Positions 8,389 to 17,953 are shown, counted from the stretch's first letter. The stretch: 64,000 nucleotides of DNA from JACDAE01 sp963717195 (GCA_963717195.1 CAVQVR010000020.1:124001-188000); one strand, 5' to 3'. The notes: generated by a model not told the origin, from the letters alone. Made by a program: numbers and translations.

Positions 8389-10077
8389 TTGGCAACTGAC
8401 CAACAATCTAAAACTGAAGGGATTATTGTACAAAAGGAGCCGCGCCGACTTGTTCCGTGGCTGTTCCTTATTGTATGTATTTTCGAGGCGTTTTACCTGT
8501 TGATTGTGGGGCTTTCGCCGCTAAGGGGACTTCATCTGAGCAATTCACCGATGATAGCAGAAGAGCCCTGGACGCTCGTTCCTTTTAACTTGCTGGTATC
8601 AGTGTTGCGACCCCTGGTTGGGTCCTTGCTGAATCGTACAGGGTTTGTTTCTATGCTTCTTAGCACGGTATTTTTGGGTGCGCTTGCTGCGTATCTGATA
8701 GCTATCGTCCTGGTTGTACGCGGGCGACCTGGGGCGGCACGCGGGTGGCTTTATCTGTTGCTGGGAGGAGCGTTACTTTTTGGCATAACGCTGCTCTTTC
8801 AGCCGAAGCTCTTTTCGGATGATGTCTTTACCTATATCTTTTCCGGGCGTATTCTGACCATCTATGGGGCTGATCCGCTGAATACCGCACCGGCTCACTA
8901 CCCAACTGATCCTTATCTGGTCTGGGTTCTCTCGGGACGCAACGCACCAAATATCTATGGCCCTCTCTGGATCAGCGTGGCAGCATTCCTTGCCGGGGTA
9001 AGCAATGTTCCTGTCCTCTCATTGCTTCTCTTCAAAGGACTTGCGCTGCTGGCACACCTTGTTAATTGTGTACTGATCTGGGGCATTCTGAGTGAGATTG
9101 CGCCTTCACGCCGCGTTCTGGGAACACTGCTCTATGCCTGGAATCCGCTTATCGTCATCGAACTGGCGGGTAGTGGGCATAATGAAGGCTTCCTGCTCGT
9201 CTTACTTCTGTTAGCGACATGGCTCTATATTCGCTCTGTACGTACCAATAGGCGCTGGCTTTTTCTCATCATGCTTATTGTGTTTGGGCTGGCAATCAGT
9301 ACGAATTTGCTTGCTTTGTTGCTGGCACCACTCTATCTCTGGTTCGATATGCGTAAAGAGCGTTCTATTTCACGTGCCACGTGGAGCTTCTGTGCCTGTT
9401 TGTTGCTCATGCTAGTGCCGGAAGTATTGATCTCGTTACCGTTCTGGCGTGGTGCATCCACCTTTTTTGTGATTACTTCAGCAGTTGATATAGAACATTT
9501 TGTGCATTCGCCCGTTGGTACACTGGTGATACCCATACGTGCTTTTTTTCAGTTCGTGGCTACTATAGGGCATTTCCCTCCTTTTCTGCAACCAATCTCG
9601 GCTGCTGATGTAGCTCTGCGGGCCTCGGCGCTCTTCATTTTTGTTTTGATTTATGCAAATCTTTTTGGGAAAGTGCGGCATGCGCCTGGAAGTGCGGCCC
9701 TTGTGCTCCAGAAAAGGCGTACGGGAGTGATTGATACTGAGATGTGCCTGCCTGCCTTTGACGTGCTGTTTTATAGTTGTGGCATTGCAGTCTTCTGGTA
9801 CCTGATTCTGGTCTCGGGCTGGTTCTGGCCCTGGTATCTGCTCTGGTCATTATGGATGGTTGTATTGCGTCGCCTTGATGAATTTACCATTGCTATACTG
9901 ATATTGTCAGGCACAGCACTTTTCCTTTATTCCTTTATAGGATTTACCAGAGGACCTATCGCAACATACCAGGCTGCGCTGATCTTTGGCATCCCTCTTA
10001 TCTTCCTGATTATAGCGAGAATCAGGCGGCAGAAAGGACCGGTAGTATCGAATGAGCGACGAGGTGAAACAACGTAA
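8389..10077 (+). CDS. Multi-pass GT-C membrane glycosyltransferase (polyprenol-phosphate-sugar dependent, MptA/B-like)
   Basis: The 562-residue protein has roughly a dozen hydrophobic segments starting at about residue 25. An early extracytoplasmic loop carries SDDVFTYIFSGRI and later IYGPLW. This arrangement is typical of GT-C alpha-mannosyltransferases that use polyprenol-phosphate mannose. It would extend a cell-envelope glycan or glycolipid. The start is a TTG at 8389 with AAGGAT about 9 nt upstream; no ATG fits. It starts 21 nt after purB and overlaps the isomerase gene by 26 nt, so the latter two are translationally coupled. The sugar transferred cannot be deduced. Confidence 0.75.
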   Translation: MATDQQSKTEGIIVQKEPRRLVPWLFLIVCIFEAFYLLIVGLSPLRGLHLSNSPMIAEEPWTLVPFNLLVSVLRPLVGSLLNRTGFVSMLLSTVFLGALAAYLIAIVLVVRGRPGAARGWLYLLLGGALLFGITLLFQPKLFSDDVFTYIFSGRILTIYGADPLNTAPAHYPTDPYLVWVLSGRNAPNIYGPLWISVAAFLAGVSNVPVLSLLLFKGLALLAHLVNCVLIWGILSEIAPSRRVLGTLLYAWNPLIVIELAGSGHNEGFLLVLLLLATWLYIRSVRTNRRWLFLIMLIVFGLAISTNLLALLLAPLYLWFDMRKERSISRATWSFCACLLLMLVPEVLISLPFWRGASTFFVITSAVDIEHFVHSPVGTLVIPIRAFFQFVATIGHFPPFLQPISAADVALRASALFIFVLIYANLFGKVRHAPGSAALVLQKRRTGVIDTEMCLPAFDVLFYSCGIAVFWYLILVSGWFWPWYLLWSLWMVVLRRLDEFTIAILILSGTALFLYSFIGFTRGPIATYQAALIFGIPLIFLIIARIRRQKGPVVSNERRGETT

Positions 10078-11191
10078 GATTGAGCATGTGAACGTCGCCT
10101 TGGAGCAGGATGTCTCAGCTCCACAGCGTGCCAACTGGCAGGACATTCAGTTTGTGCACCAGGCCTTGCCAGAAGTAGACCTGGACGCAATTGATACCTC
10201 GGTTAGCTTTCTTGGTCACACATTGCGCTATCCCATCTTTGTGTCTTCACTCACGGGAGGACATCCCGATGTAACCACCATTAACCGCAACCTGGCGCGG
10301 GCAGCGGAACAGTACGGATTGGCGCTTGGCGTTGGAAGCCAGCGAGCAGGCATCGTTAATCCTGATGTTGCTCCCAGTTATGCTGTGACGCGTGAGATGG
10401 CTCCCAATGCCTTCTTGATTGCCAATATTGGTGCCCCACAGTTGATTCCACAGACGCGTCACGAGCCCTTTACTCTTGAACAGGTGCAGCGTGCCATCGA
10501 TATGATCGGAGCTAATGCGCTGGCTATCCATATGAATAGTTTGCAAGAGGCGGCGCAACCTGAGGGAGATCGCCGTGCGCTGGGCGAAGCGGCGGCCCTC
10601 ACATTGCTCACCGGGCAAGTGAATGTGCCGGTGATTGCTAAGGAGACCGGAGCAGGCGTCTGTCGAGAGCAGGCGCTTCTGCTGCGTTCGTGTGGTGTTG
10701 CGGCTATTGATGTAGGTGGTGCCGGTGGAAGCAGCATGTCGGCTATGGAGGCGGCCCGCTCTCAGGCGCGAAATGATGTGCAAATGATGAATATTGGAAC
10801 GCTCTATCGCGATTGGGGCATCGCAACGCCCATCGCAGTTGTTGAGGCAAGAACTGCACACCTTCCGCTTATCTCTACTGGCGGCGTGCGTAATGGCCTG
10901 GATGTGGCGCGTGCGCTTGCTCTGGGTGCGACTGTCGTAGGTATTGGCTTCCCTTTCCTCAAAGCGGCCAGCGAGAGCTACGAGAAGGTCTGTGAGTTAT
11001 TGGAGGGTATCGTGGCGCAGATGAAGGTTGCTATGCAGTTGAGTGGTGCAGCGAATATTGCGCAGTTGCAATCAACTGATGTAGTGGTTACAGGAGCCAC
11101 ACGCGAATGGCTGATGTTGCGCGGCTTCGAGGAAGACCTGAAGGGGATGGCACAGAGACGCTGGCGCAATATGTATAGGCCAGCATTGTAA
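10052..11191 (+). CDS. fni: Type 2 isopentenyl-diphosphate delta-isomerase (FMN-dependent)
   Basis: The 379-residue protein shows the family's ordered motifs: RYPIFVSSLTGGHP, LGVGSQRAG, HMNSLQEAAQPEGDR, KETGAGV, DVGGAGG and STGGVRNGLDVA. These bind FMN and Mg and carry out the IPP/DMAPP interconversion. Its start lies 26 nt inside the end of the glycosyltransferase gene. The coupling links isoprenoid supply to an enzyme that presumably uses a polyprenyl-phosphate sugar donor. In HMNSLQE the usual Pro of HLNPLQE is Ser, a small departure that should not stop function. Confidence 0.93.
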   Translation: MSDEVKQRKIEHVNVALEQDVSAPQRANWQDIQFVHQALPEVDLDAIDTSVSFLGHTLRYPIFVSSLTGGHPDVTTINRNLARAAEQYGLALGVGSQRAGIVNPDVAPSYAVTREMAPNAFLIANIGAPQLIPQTRHEPFTLEQVQRAIDMIGANALAIHMNSLQEAAQPEGDRRALGEAAALTLLTGQVNVPVIAKETGAGVCREQALLLRSCGVAAIDVGGAGGSSMSAMEAARSQARNDVQMMNIGTLYRDWGIATPIAVVEARTAHLPLISTGGVRNGLDVARALALGATVVGIGFPFLKAASESYEKVCELLEGIVAQMKVAMQLSGAANIAQLQSTDVVVTGATREWLMLRGFEEDLKGMAQRRWRNMYRPAL

Positions 11192-11404
11192 GATGCGACG
11201 TTTCCAGTCCAAACAGAAAAGGAAGCGCTTCTACCGCATAATTAATGTCTCACACTCCTCTTTTTAATATTGCTTTAACAGAACGATAACGTGTATGATA
11301 TATATATATTCTTGATCAGGCTGTTTGTGTCTTACAGACAGCGATCTTCTGCTAAGGATAATGCAGAAAAAGAAGTATAAATCAAACAAGGAGGCGATTA
11401 AATT

Positions 11405-12532
11405 ATGCATGAAAGTATACGTGCTTCACTATTACACTCGGACAAGAGTACAAGAGGTCTGCCTGATGTCACTTCTGTAGCTAGAACCAGGAGCGTAAAA
11501 ATGTCTTTGCGAAAATTGCTTATTTTGGGACTGGCACTCTTCTGGATTAGTGCCGCCCTATCTGGTCAGTTCTCTTCACCAAAAGCCCATGCGGCAGTGA
11601 GTCCGAGCTTTCCCGATCAAACACGTGTTGGTATCCATAATACGTATGATAAATCAAAATTTACCTATCTTGTCGATGCTTTGAACTCTGGCGCTGGACT
11701 CATCGAAATAGATGTCTGGCAGAATTTCCTCTTTTCTGGGCATTATTGGGTGAGCCATGATCCTGTTAGTCCCCTTGGAAACGACAATAATTGTGAGAGT
11801 GCAACGAGTTATTCTCAATTCGGAAGCCAGGATCGCAACCAGGATTTTCAGAGTTGCCTGGATGATATTCGTTTGTGGAGTGAACAATTTCCCAATCATG
11901 CGCCATTGATTGTGAAGTTAGAGTTGAAGAATGGTTTCGATACAATCGACGGTTATGGACCTGCTCAACTCGATACATTGATTGAGCAACATATTGGACG
12001 TAGTAATCTTTTCACTCCATCAGATCTCATGGGTAGTAAATATCCAAATCTTGATAGTGCTGCCCAGGCCAATGCATGGCCTACCGCTGCCCAACTCACC
12101 GGAAAGATTATGTTCGTCATTCAGGCTGGCACCTTTGAGCTTGCTACGAAGTTTTATCACTCCGACGAAGAGTACGTGGATTATATGATCAAGCTAGCAA
12201 GGTGGGGAAATATTAGCCAATCAATGGTATTTCCAACCTATCTGGGTGCAGCAGCTTATGATCCACGGCCAGCAGCACGTAAGCCCTGGTATATCGTCTT
12301 TGGTGGAGATGCTACAACCTACTCGGGGTTAGATACCAGTCCCTACTATACCAATCATTATCTGGTCATTATGACGGATGCTCAAAGCGTACCACCGTCC
12401 ATAAATGATACCACTCCTTCCGTTGCAGACGAACAAAATCGTGTGAATCAGCTTGCTGCTCATGCAGCCACTATCGTCTCTAGTGACTGGACGGCTGCAA
12501 ATCTTGTCAGCTATACCACAACTTGTTCTTAG
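11405..12532 (+). CDS. Secreted Ca2+-dependent phosphatidylinositol-specific phospholipase C
   Basis: The 375-residue product resembles the Streptomyces Ca-dependent PI-PLC group. His78 lies in VGIHNTYDK, Glu101 and Asp103 in LIEIDVWQN (metal ligands), and His118 in WVSHDP is the second catalytic His. PLGNDNNC follows. It cleaves phosphatidylinositol, and possibly GPI-linked lipids, outside the cell. A good AAGGAGG ends 10 nt before the ATG at 11,405. This gives a long 32-residue n-region before the hydrophobic signal segment (LRKLLILGLALFWISAALSG). An internal Met at residue 33 would give a normal signal peptide but has no comparable ribosome-binding site. Confidence 0.85.
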   Translation: MHESIRASLLHSDKSTRGLPDVTSVARTRSVKMSLRKLLILGLALFWISAALSGQFSSPKAHAAVSPSFPDQTRVGIHNTYDKSKFTYLVDALNSGAGLIEIDVWQNFLFSGHYWVSHDPVSPLGNDNNCESATSYSQFGSQDRNQDFQSCLDDIRLWSEQFPNHAPLIVKLELKNGFDTIDGYGPAQLDTLIEQHIGRSNLFTPSDLMGSKYPNLDSAAQANAWPTAAQLTGKIMFVIQAGTFELATKFYHSDEEYVDYMIKLARWGNISQSMVFPTYLGAAAYDPRPAARKPWYIVFGGDATTYSGLDTSPYYTNHYLVIMTDAQSVPPSINDTTPSVADEQNRVNQLAAHAATIVSSDWTAANLVSYTTTCS

Positions 12533-12817
12533 CTGAACCAGGTAAAGGAGAGACCGTAGAATGAGCTTTGTGACGACTCCCCCAGCTCCCGCGCAAAGGG
12601 CTTCTGGAATGACACGGGTGTATCGTCCTACACCACCGTTCGTTTTCATTCACGCGAGCGGGCGTTACTCACAAACTCACGTCTCGAATGGCACAGCAAA
12701 CGAAAGAAACGTTCCTGCTTTTACCCACGGGAACGATTTACCGTAGAACCTGCAAACAGGATTACCGTGTTTGTGTACAAATGAACGATAGTAACAGTTT
12801 AGCAGAAAAGAGAGTAT

Positions 12818-15238
12818 ATGCAAAGAAACAGTACTTTTGCGAATAGAGGTGGTATCCCCATCGCGCCGCCAAAAGGAGGAGCCATTCATCCCCAATTTGA
12901 AAACGCGGGACTTTCTGGCTCGTTCAGTGTAAACAACCGTAGACAGGCGTTGTCTATCTTTTTCTTTTTGTGTACCATACTGCTTATAAGCAGTTCGTTT
13001 TTGTTCACTGGTCACGCTCTAGCACACAGTGTTCAGAATCGATCAGCCACCTCGACCACAAATTATGCTGGCCTGGTTGACCCTCTTATCGGTACAGGTC
13101 AACAGGCTCTGGCATTTCACGGTGGCGATACTTTTCCTGGTGCCGATGTTCCATTTGGCATGGCACAATGGAGTCCCGATACCACGAGCAATCCCGATGG
13201 CGGTTACCAGTACTCCGATAACACCATCAAAGGTTTTGGCCTTACTCATATCAGTGGCGCGGGTTGTAATGCATATGGCGATATTCCATTTATGCCTTAT
13301 GTTGGTAGCGTTTCAACTTCGCCTGCAAGCAATTCTTCTAACTATACATCCACGTTCTCGCATGCGAACGAGACGGCATCCGCCGGGTACTATCAGGTCA
13401 GGCTCGATAATGGTGTAAACACGCAATTAAGTGTGACACAGCGTAGTGGTGCAGGCAGTTTTACCTATCCTTCTGGTCAGACTGCTACAATGCTTGTTAA
13501 TACCTCAGGTTCGGCAGATGGTGTAAGTAATGCTCAAGTCAATGTGGGTTCTGATACGATCAGTGGATCGGCCAGCAGTGGCAGTTTCTGTGGTACGAGT
13601 GATACTTACACAGTCTACTTCTGGGCCCAATTCAGTCAATCATTTGCGAGCAGTGGCACCTGGAGCGGTAGCACGGTCACTGTGGGAAGTACCTCCGCTT
13701 CTGGTTCAGGTTCGGGTGCGTTCGTGACGTTTAATACGAGTGCCGATACCACGATAGGCGTACGAGTTGGGATCTCCTTTGTCAGTGTCGCAAATGCCCA
13801 GGCGAATGTCAATCAGGAAGATCCCACGGGTAATTTCGCAACGGTTCAGGCCCAGGCAGCGCAGACCTGGAACAATATTCTAGGCGAGATTCAGGTGAGT
13901 GGGGGCACGGCGAGTCAGTTGACGACCTTCTATACTGCTCTGTATCACTCGCTTCTGCATCCTAACGTTTTCTCGGATGTGAATGGTCAGTACATAGGTT
14001 TCGATGGGCAGGTGCATTCTGTCGCAAGCGGACATGCACAATACGCGAACTATTCTGGCTGGGATATCTATCGTTCGGAGGTGCAATTATTGACTTTGCT
14101 GGCTCCATCTCAGGCCAGCGATATTGCGCAATCAATGGTCAACGACTATGCCCAGAGTGGAATGTTCCCGAAGTGGTCGCTGGCCAATGGGGAAACATAT
14201 ATTATGATCGGCGATCCAGCCGATTCTATTCTCGCGGATATCTACTCCTTCGGCGGCACAAACTTTGATACAAAAACGGCCTTGACCGATATGATCAAGG
14301 AGGCAACACAGGCCAATAACATTCGCCCAGGTCTCAGTTGGCTTGAAAGCTCTGGTTATCTGCCTCAGGATGGTTCTAGCAGTTCGTATGGTTGTTGTAA
14401 CTTCAATGGTACGACGGCTACCACCCTGGAATACAATACTGCCGACTTTGCCCTCGGCGCATTTGCTCAGGCACTCGGTGACCCAACGAATGCGCAGACA
14501 TTTATCAATCGTGCGCAGGATTGGAAAAACCTGTTCAATTCGTTCAATAAGTATCTGGAGCCGCGCAAGATCAATGGTTCATACCCGTTTATCTACATTC
14601 CCGAAAGTGAGAGCAGTTGGGTTGAAGGCGATGGAGCACAGTATACCTGGCTGGTTCCATTCAATCTGCGTGGCCTCTTTGATGCTATGGGCGGCAACGG
14701 TAATGCTGTCTCACGCCTCAATACATTCTTTACGCTGCTCAATTCCGGGCCTGTTTCGCCGTATGCCTATCTTGGCAACGAGGTCTCTCTGGAGGTACCA
14801 TGGGAATACGATTATGCAGGTGCGCCATATCGGACTCAGAACGTTGTGCGGCAGGCCGTAAATACCCTGTTTACGACCGGTTCTGGTGGATTACCAGGCA
14901 ATGATGATCTCGGAGAAACCTCTTCGTGGTACGTTTTTGCGGCCTTAGGAATGTATCCTGAGACGCCCGGCACTGCTAATCTGGCCCTGGCCAGTCCTCT
15001 CTTTCCGAGTATCACCATAGCACGTCCGAGTGGCCAGGTAATCCAGATCAATGCACCTGGTGCTTCAGCCTCAACATACTATGTGCAGGGTCTTATCGTG
15101 AATGGTCAGCTTAGCACACAACCCTGGCTGGCACCATCTTTTATTGCGCAAGGCGGTACACTCAATTATACGCTCTCCTCTACGGCCAACACGTCGTGGG
15201 GGTCTGCTGCATCTGATGCACCACCGTCATACGGGTAG
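12818..15238 (+). CDS. Secreted GH92 alpha-mannosidase
   Basis: The 806-residue protein has a signal anchor around residues 45-70 (LSIFFFLCTILLISSSFLF). A GH92 domain follows: VDPLIGTG, GGDTFPGADVPFGM, FGLTHISGAGC, YYTALYHSLLHP-like LYHSLLHPNVF, EGDGAQYTWLVPF and GLPGNDDLGETSSWYVF. GH92 enzymes are Ca-dependent, inverting exo-alpha-mannosidases that trim yeast mannan and high-mannose N-glycans. It follows the PI-PLC gene on the same strand, 285 nt downstream. The N-terminal region before the hydrophobic segment is unusually long (about 45 residues), so a later start is possible. The C-terminal jelly-roll part is complete. Confidence 0.92.
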   Translation: MQRNSTFANRGGIPIAPPKGGAIHPQFENAGLSGSFSVNNRRQALSIFFFLCTILLISSSFLFTGHALAHSVQNRSATSTTNYAGLVDPLIGTGQQALAFHGGDTFPGADVPFGMAQWSPDTTSNPDGGYQYSDNTIKGFGLTHISGAGCNAYGDIPFMPYVGSVSTSPASNSSNYTSTFSHANETASAGYYQVRLDNGVNTQLSVTQRSGAGSFTYPSGQTATMLVNTSGSADGVSNAQVNVGSDTISGSASSGSFCGTSDTYTVYFWAQFSQSFASSGTWSGSTVTVGSTSASGSGSGAFVTFNTSADTTIGVRVGISFVSVANAQANVNQEDPTGNFATVQAQAAQTWNNILGEIQVSGGTASQLTTFYTALYHSLLHPNVFSDVNGQYIGFDGQVHSVASGHAQYANYSGWDIYRSEVQLLTLLAPSQASDIAQSMVNDYAQSGMFPKWSLANGETYIMIGDPADSILADIYSFGGTNFDTKTALTDMIKEATQANNIRPGLSWLESSGYLPQDGSSSSYGCCNFNGTTATTLEYNTADFALGAFAQALGDPTNAQTFINRAQDWKNLFNSFNKYLEPRKINGSYPFIYIPESESSWVEGDGAQYTWLVPFNLRGLFDAMGGNGNAVSRLNTFFTLLNSGPVSPYAYLGNEVSLEVPWEYDYAGAPYRTQNVVRQAVNTLFTTGSGGLPGNDDLGETSSWYVFAALGMYPETPGTANLALASPLFPSITIARPSGQVIQINAPGASASTYYVQGLIVNGQLSTQPWLAPSFIAQGGTLNYTLSSTANTSWGSAASDAPPSYG

Positions 15239-15326
15239 GGACCCGATTTATCGCGTCCTGTGGGTACGGGACTGGATGGACGGGATAAATCGGGTCCCAC
15301 GCTTAGGACGGGATAAATCGGGTCCC
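15238..15326. repeat. Three copies of a GATAAATCGGGTCCC repeat, one inverted
   Basis: GGACGGGATAAATCGGGTCC occurs at 15,278 and 15,306 in direct orientation. Its near-perfect inverse (GGGACCCGATTTATCGCGTCC-like) lies at 15,238-15,258. The cluster fills the gap between the convergent GH92 and P450 genes. The shorter GGGTAGGGACC part recurs at 6290. It is probably a dispersed intergenic palindrome of this genome; a terminator role for the convergent genes is possible. Confidence 0.6.
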
Positions 15327-16465
15327 TACGGCCTTGTACGAAACGTGACAGGCAGATGTTTGACTCCATAGACGACATCGCTTCCCGTCGCCTCCAGAGG
15401 AATATCGCGTACCCGACGTATATCCTGTAAGCGTTCAAACAGCAGTGTCAGTGCGATTTTAGCTTCCAGGCGTGCCAGGGGAGCGCCGAGGCAGAAGTGA
15501 ATGCCATGTCCGAAGGCGATATGGCGGTTCGGCGTGCGCCTGATATCGAAGGTATCCGCGTTGGGAAACTGTGCCTCATCACGATTGGCCGAACCGATCT
15601 GGGCCATGATCATCTGTCCCGCACGGATCTTTTGATCTCCCATCATCACATCAGACACGGCATGGCGATACATCATCTGCACGGGCGAACGATAGCGTAG
15701 TACTTCCTCGACTGCTGATGGCATCAAGTCTGGTTCTGCCCGCAGTTGATCCATTGTTGCGGGATGCTCATCGAAGCAGAGAAGTGCATTCCCAATCAGG
15801 TTGGTCGTGGTCTCGTTGCCCGCGACCAGCAGCAGGATGCAGAAGCCAAGCAGTTCGCGCTGATCCAGGTGTACGCCATCTATCTGAGCAGCCAGTAGAG
15901 CACTGATGAGATCGTCCTCGGGATCCCGGCGACGCTGTTCTATCATATTGAGGAAGTACGCGCCCATCTCTTGTTGAGGATTATTGCCCCCAGAAGATGT
16001 TACACCAACAATGGCATCGGACCAATGTTTGAAGCGTTCGCGATCTTCCTGAGGAATGCCGAGCATCTCCGCGATAACAATAACTGGTAATGGATAGGAG
16101 AGATCATCGATGATATCCATATGCCCATTTGCTACCACGTTATCGAGGAGTTCTGTAGTGATAGTTGTAATGCGCTCTGCTAGCCGGGCAACGCTACGGG
16201 GCGTGAATGCTTGCGTCACGAGATTGCGTAATTGGCGATGGCGCGGCGGGTCCATTGAGATTAGACTATTGCTTAACGGATCCTGTCCCTGCCCGCCAAA
16301 ACTGGAAGAAAACGTCGCATAGTCGGAGAGAACGCGTTGCACATCGTCATAGTGGAATACCTGCCAGATACCATACTGCTCGTCGTAATGGACCGGGTCG
16401 GTCTTCCTCATCATACTATACCAGGGAAATGGGTTGAGGAGTCGATCCTCTTTTGTATATTGCAT
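15326..16465 (-). CDS. Cytochrome P450 (bacterial soluble type)
   Basis: The 379-residue protein has the oxygen-binding I-helix AGNETT at 215-220, the ExxR motif at 254-257 (EVLR) and the heme-binding loop FGHGIHFCLG with Cys325 as iron ligand. No membrane anchor is present, as expected for bacterial class I P450s that need separate ferredoxin partners. None is encoded nearby. AAGGA lies 8 nt before the ATG. The substrate is unknown. It stands alone on the minus strand, separated from mobA by a 274-nt repeat-rich gap. Confidence 0.93.
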   Translation of the reverse strand: MQYTKEDRLLNPFPWYSMMRKTDPVHYDEQYGIWQVFHYDDVQRVLSDYATFSSSFGGQGQDPLSNSLISMDPPRHRQLRNLVTQAFTPRSVARLAERITTITTELLDNVVANGHMDIIDDLSYPLPVIVIAEMLGIPQEDRERFKHWSDAIVGVTSSGGNNPQQEMGAYFLNMIEQRRRDPEDDLISALLAAQIDGVHLDQRELLGFCILLLVAGNETTTNLIGNALLCFDEHPATMDQLRAEPDLMPSAVEEVLRYRSPVQMMYRHAVSDVMMGDQKIRAGQMIMAQIGSANRDEAQFPNADTFDIRRTPNRHIAFGHGIHFCLGAPLARLEAKIALTLLFERLQDIRRVRDIPLEATGSDVVYGVKHLPVTFRTRP

Positions 16466-16663
16466 CCAATTGGTCCTTGTTTCGCTTTCGTGATAGATCC
16501 TTCTACAAACACGGAGGGTCTGTTTTCCTTATAACTCTTTGTTTAGTACGCTGATACTGTTGTGATACATCACGTACACTATGATATACTGTATATCATA
16601 AAAGAGGGGTAAGTCAAGGGAGAGATGGGTGGGTCTCCGTCCTTCGGGAGAAATGCTCGGAAA

Positions 16664-16740
16664 GTAGAGGCATCCCCTTGTGGCTGCCCGCGTGCCAGCG
16701 ACTGTCCATCGGGAAGAGGGCACCCACAAGAGGATGCCCC
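16664..16740. repeat. Imperfect inverted repeat in the P450-mobA gap
   Basis: GAGGCATCCCCTTGTGG near 16,666 is matched in reverse complement by CCACAAGAGGATGCCCC ending at 16,740, with a few mismatches and about 30 nt between. The flanking GGGTCTCCGTCC at 16,630 recurs inverted at about 34,475. It looks like a dispersed intergenic palindrome. Confidence 0.5.
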
Positions 16741-17348
16741 TATTGTAGGTCCCCAGGTGTATTCACATTCACAAAAGAGCGCAACCCTGGATCAACCTTG
16801 CGCAACTGTGTTTCATTTATATAATGAACGGGTGCGATCTCTAGTAAGCTGCGCAGGTCGCGTCGTCCTCGTTGCAGGCACGCTTCGAGCAGAGGAAGAA
16901 GCGTGCGTGGATAGATGGCCAGCAGTACTTGAGGAACGTTGTCCACGACGGGAACCAGGAGTTCCTCGTCCAGGGGATGGGAGAGCAGGAAGCAGAGCAT
17001 CTCTTTTTGCACGAACGGCATATCCACCGCCGTTACCAGTGCATGTGAAGTTTGCAGTGTGCTCAAACCGCTAAATAAACCCATTAATGGGCCAGCGGCG
17101 GGCACCTTATCGTTCACGATACGTACAGGGTTTGGTTCCTGCACTACCAGGTATTTTGTGTAGGTAGCAGCCTGTTCCTCGTCGCGTGTGACCAGCACTA
17201 CTTCGCTACATAATGTCGTTAGCAACTCCGTGAGATGAGCAACAAACGGTACTTGCTCCCGACCGGGCATGGGTAGAAGCGCTTTATCGCTCCCCATGCG
17301 CCTGCTGGAGCCACCGGCAAGAATAATTCCTGCGCTATTGAATACCAT
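16740..17348 (-). CDS. mobA: Molybdenum cofactor guanylyltransferase
   Basis: The 202-residue protein starts with the nucleotidyltransferase motif ILAGGSSRRMGSDKALL (residues 9-25) and has AVDMPFV mid-protein for metal/nucleotide binding. It attaches GMP to molybdopterin to form the bis-MGD precursor used by DMSO-reductase-type enzymes. Its start is 4 nt after the stop of the upstream membrane-protein gene, so the two are translationally linked. No molybdoenzyme or other moa/moe gene is in the window. Confidence 0.88.
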   Translation of the reverse strand: MVFNSAGIILAGGSSRRMGSDKALLPMPGREQVPFVAHLTELLTTLCSEVVLVTRDEEQAATYTKYLVVQEPNPVRIVNDKVPAAGPLMGLFSGLSTLQTSHALVTAVDMPFVQKEMLCFLLSHPLDEELLVPVVDNVPQVLLAIYPRTLLPLLEACLQRGRRDLRSLLEIAPVHYINETQLRKVDPGLRSFVNVNTPGDLQ

Positions 17349-17351
17349 CTC

Positions 17352-17795
17352 TTACCTGGAAGCCACTTTTGCCTTACGCTTGTTGCCTTTAGGAATATAT
17401 TGCTGCCGATTCTGGTACGCGATAAAGTTGGCTTGCTCTTTGGGGTATTTGCGAACCATGTAGATCACCCACAGGACAGCCCAGACGAGCAGGCCAACCG
17501 CCCAGAGATAGCGCCAGATGGGCCAGGCGAAGAAGTACCCATCTAGAGTCACGCGTGCACCAATGATGGGCAGGCCGATAAAGCAGATCACGGCAAACCA
17601 GCCGAGATAGCGGTCCAGCATGTATTTAAGAATAGGCTTGTCCTTTACAAAGCGCTTACGCCCCTCCACCGAATAGTAGAAGCAGATCAGCAAGCCAGCG
17701 AGGCAGAAGATCAGGTATGGCCAGAGAAAACGGAATGTTTCCGGTGTAGTGCCACCCCCAGCGGTAAGCGGATCTACAAAGAGCCTGTTAAACAT
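17352..17795 (-). CDS. Small four-helix membrane protein of unknown function
   Basis: The 147-residue protein has about four hydrophobic segments (FLWPYLIFCLAGLLICFYY, then WFAVICFIGLPIIGA, then WPIWRYLWAVGLLVWAVLW) and a very basic C-terminal tail (GNKRKAKVASR). I do not recognise the family. GGAAGGGAG precedes the ATG by about 13 nt. Direct coupling to mobA (4 nt) suggests a shared transcript, but no functional tie is evident. Confidence 0.65.
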   Translation of the reverse strand: MFNRLFVDPLTAGGGTTPETFRFLWPYLIFCLAGLLICFYYSVEGRKRFVKDKPILKYMLDRYLGWFAVICFIGLPIIGARVTLDGYFFAWPIWRYLWAVGLLVWAVLWVIYMVRKYPKEQANFIAYQNRQQYIPKGNKRKAKVASR

Positions 17796-17953
17796 GAGAC
17801 ATCAACTCCCTTCCTGGTATATCTATTGAATTATTGCAGTTAATGATAGCATGGATACGCCAAAGAGTCCAGATTTTTCCTGAGTATGATTATTTTCAGC
17901 AAGTGTATCATGGAAATAGTGTTTCATCAAAAGTGGATATGGAGGATATGCCA

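Noticed and set aside
12561..12746. 61-codon open frame with an AAAGGAG ribosome-binding site between the PI-PLC and GH92 genes
   Set aside because: The predicted peptide is proline-rich without family resemblance or signal, and the region has a weak inverted structure. Support is too thin to call a gene.
12880..12900. HPQFE motif in the GH92 N-terminus, like a streptavidin-binding tag
   Set aside because: It is a chance match in a natural leader region; no other vector or tag sequence is nearby.
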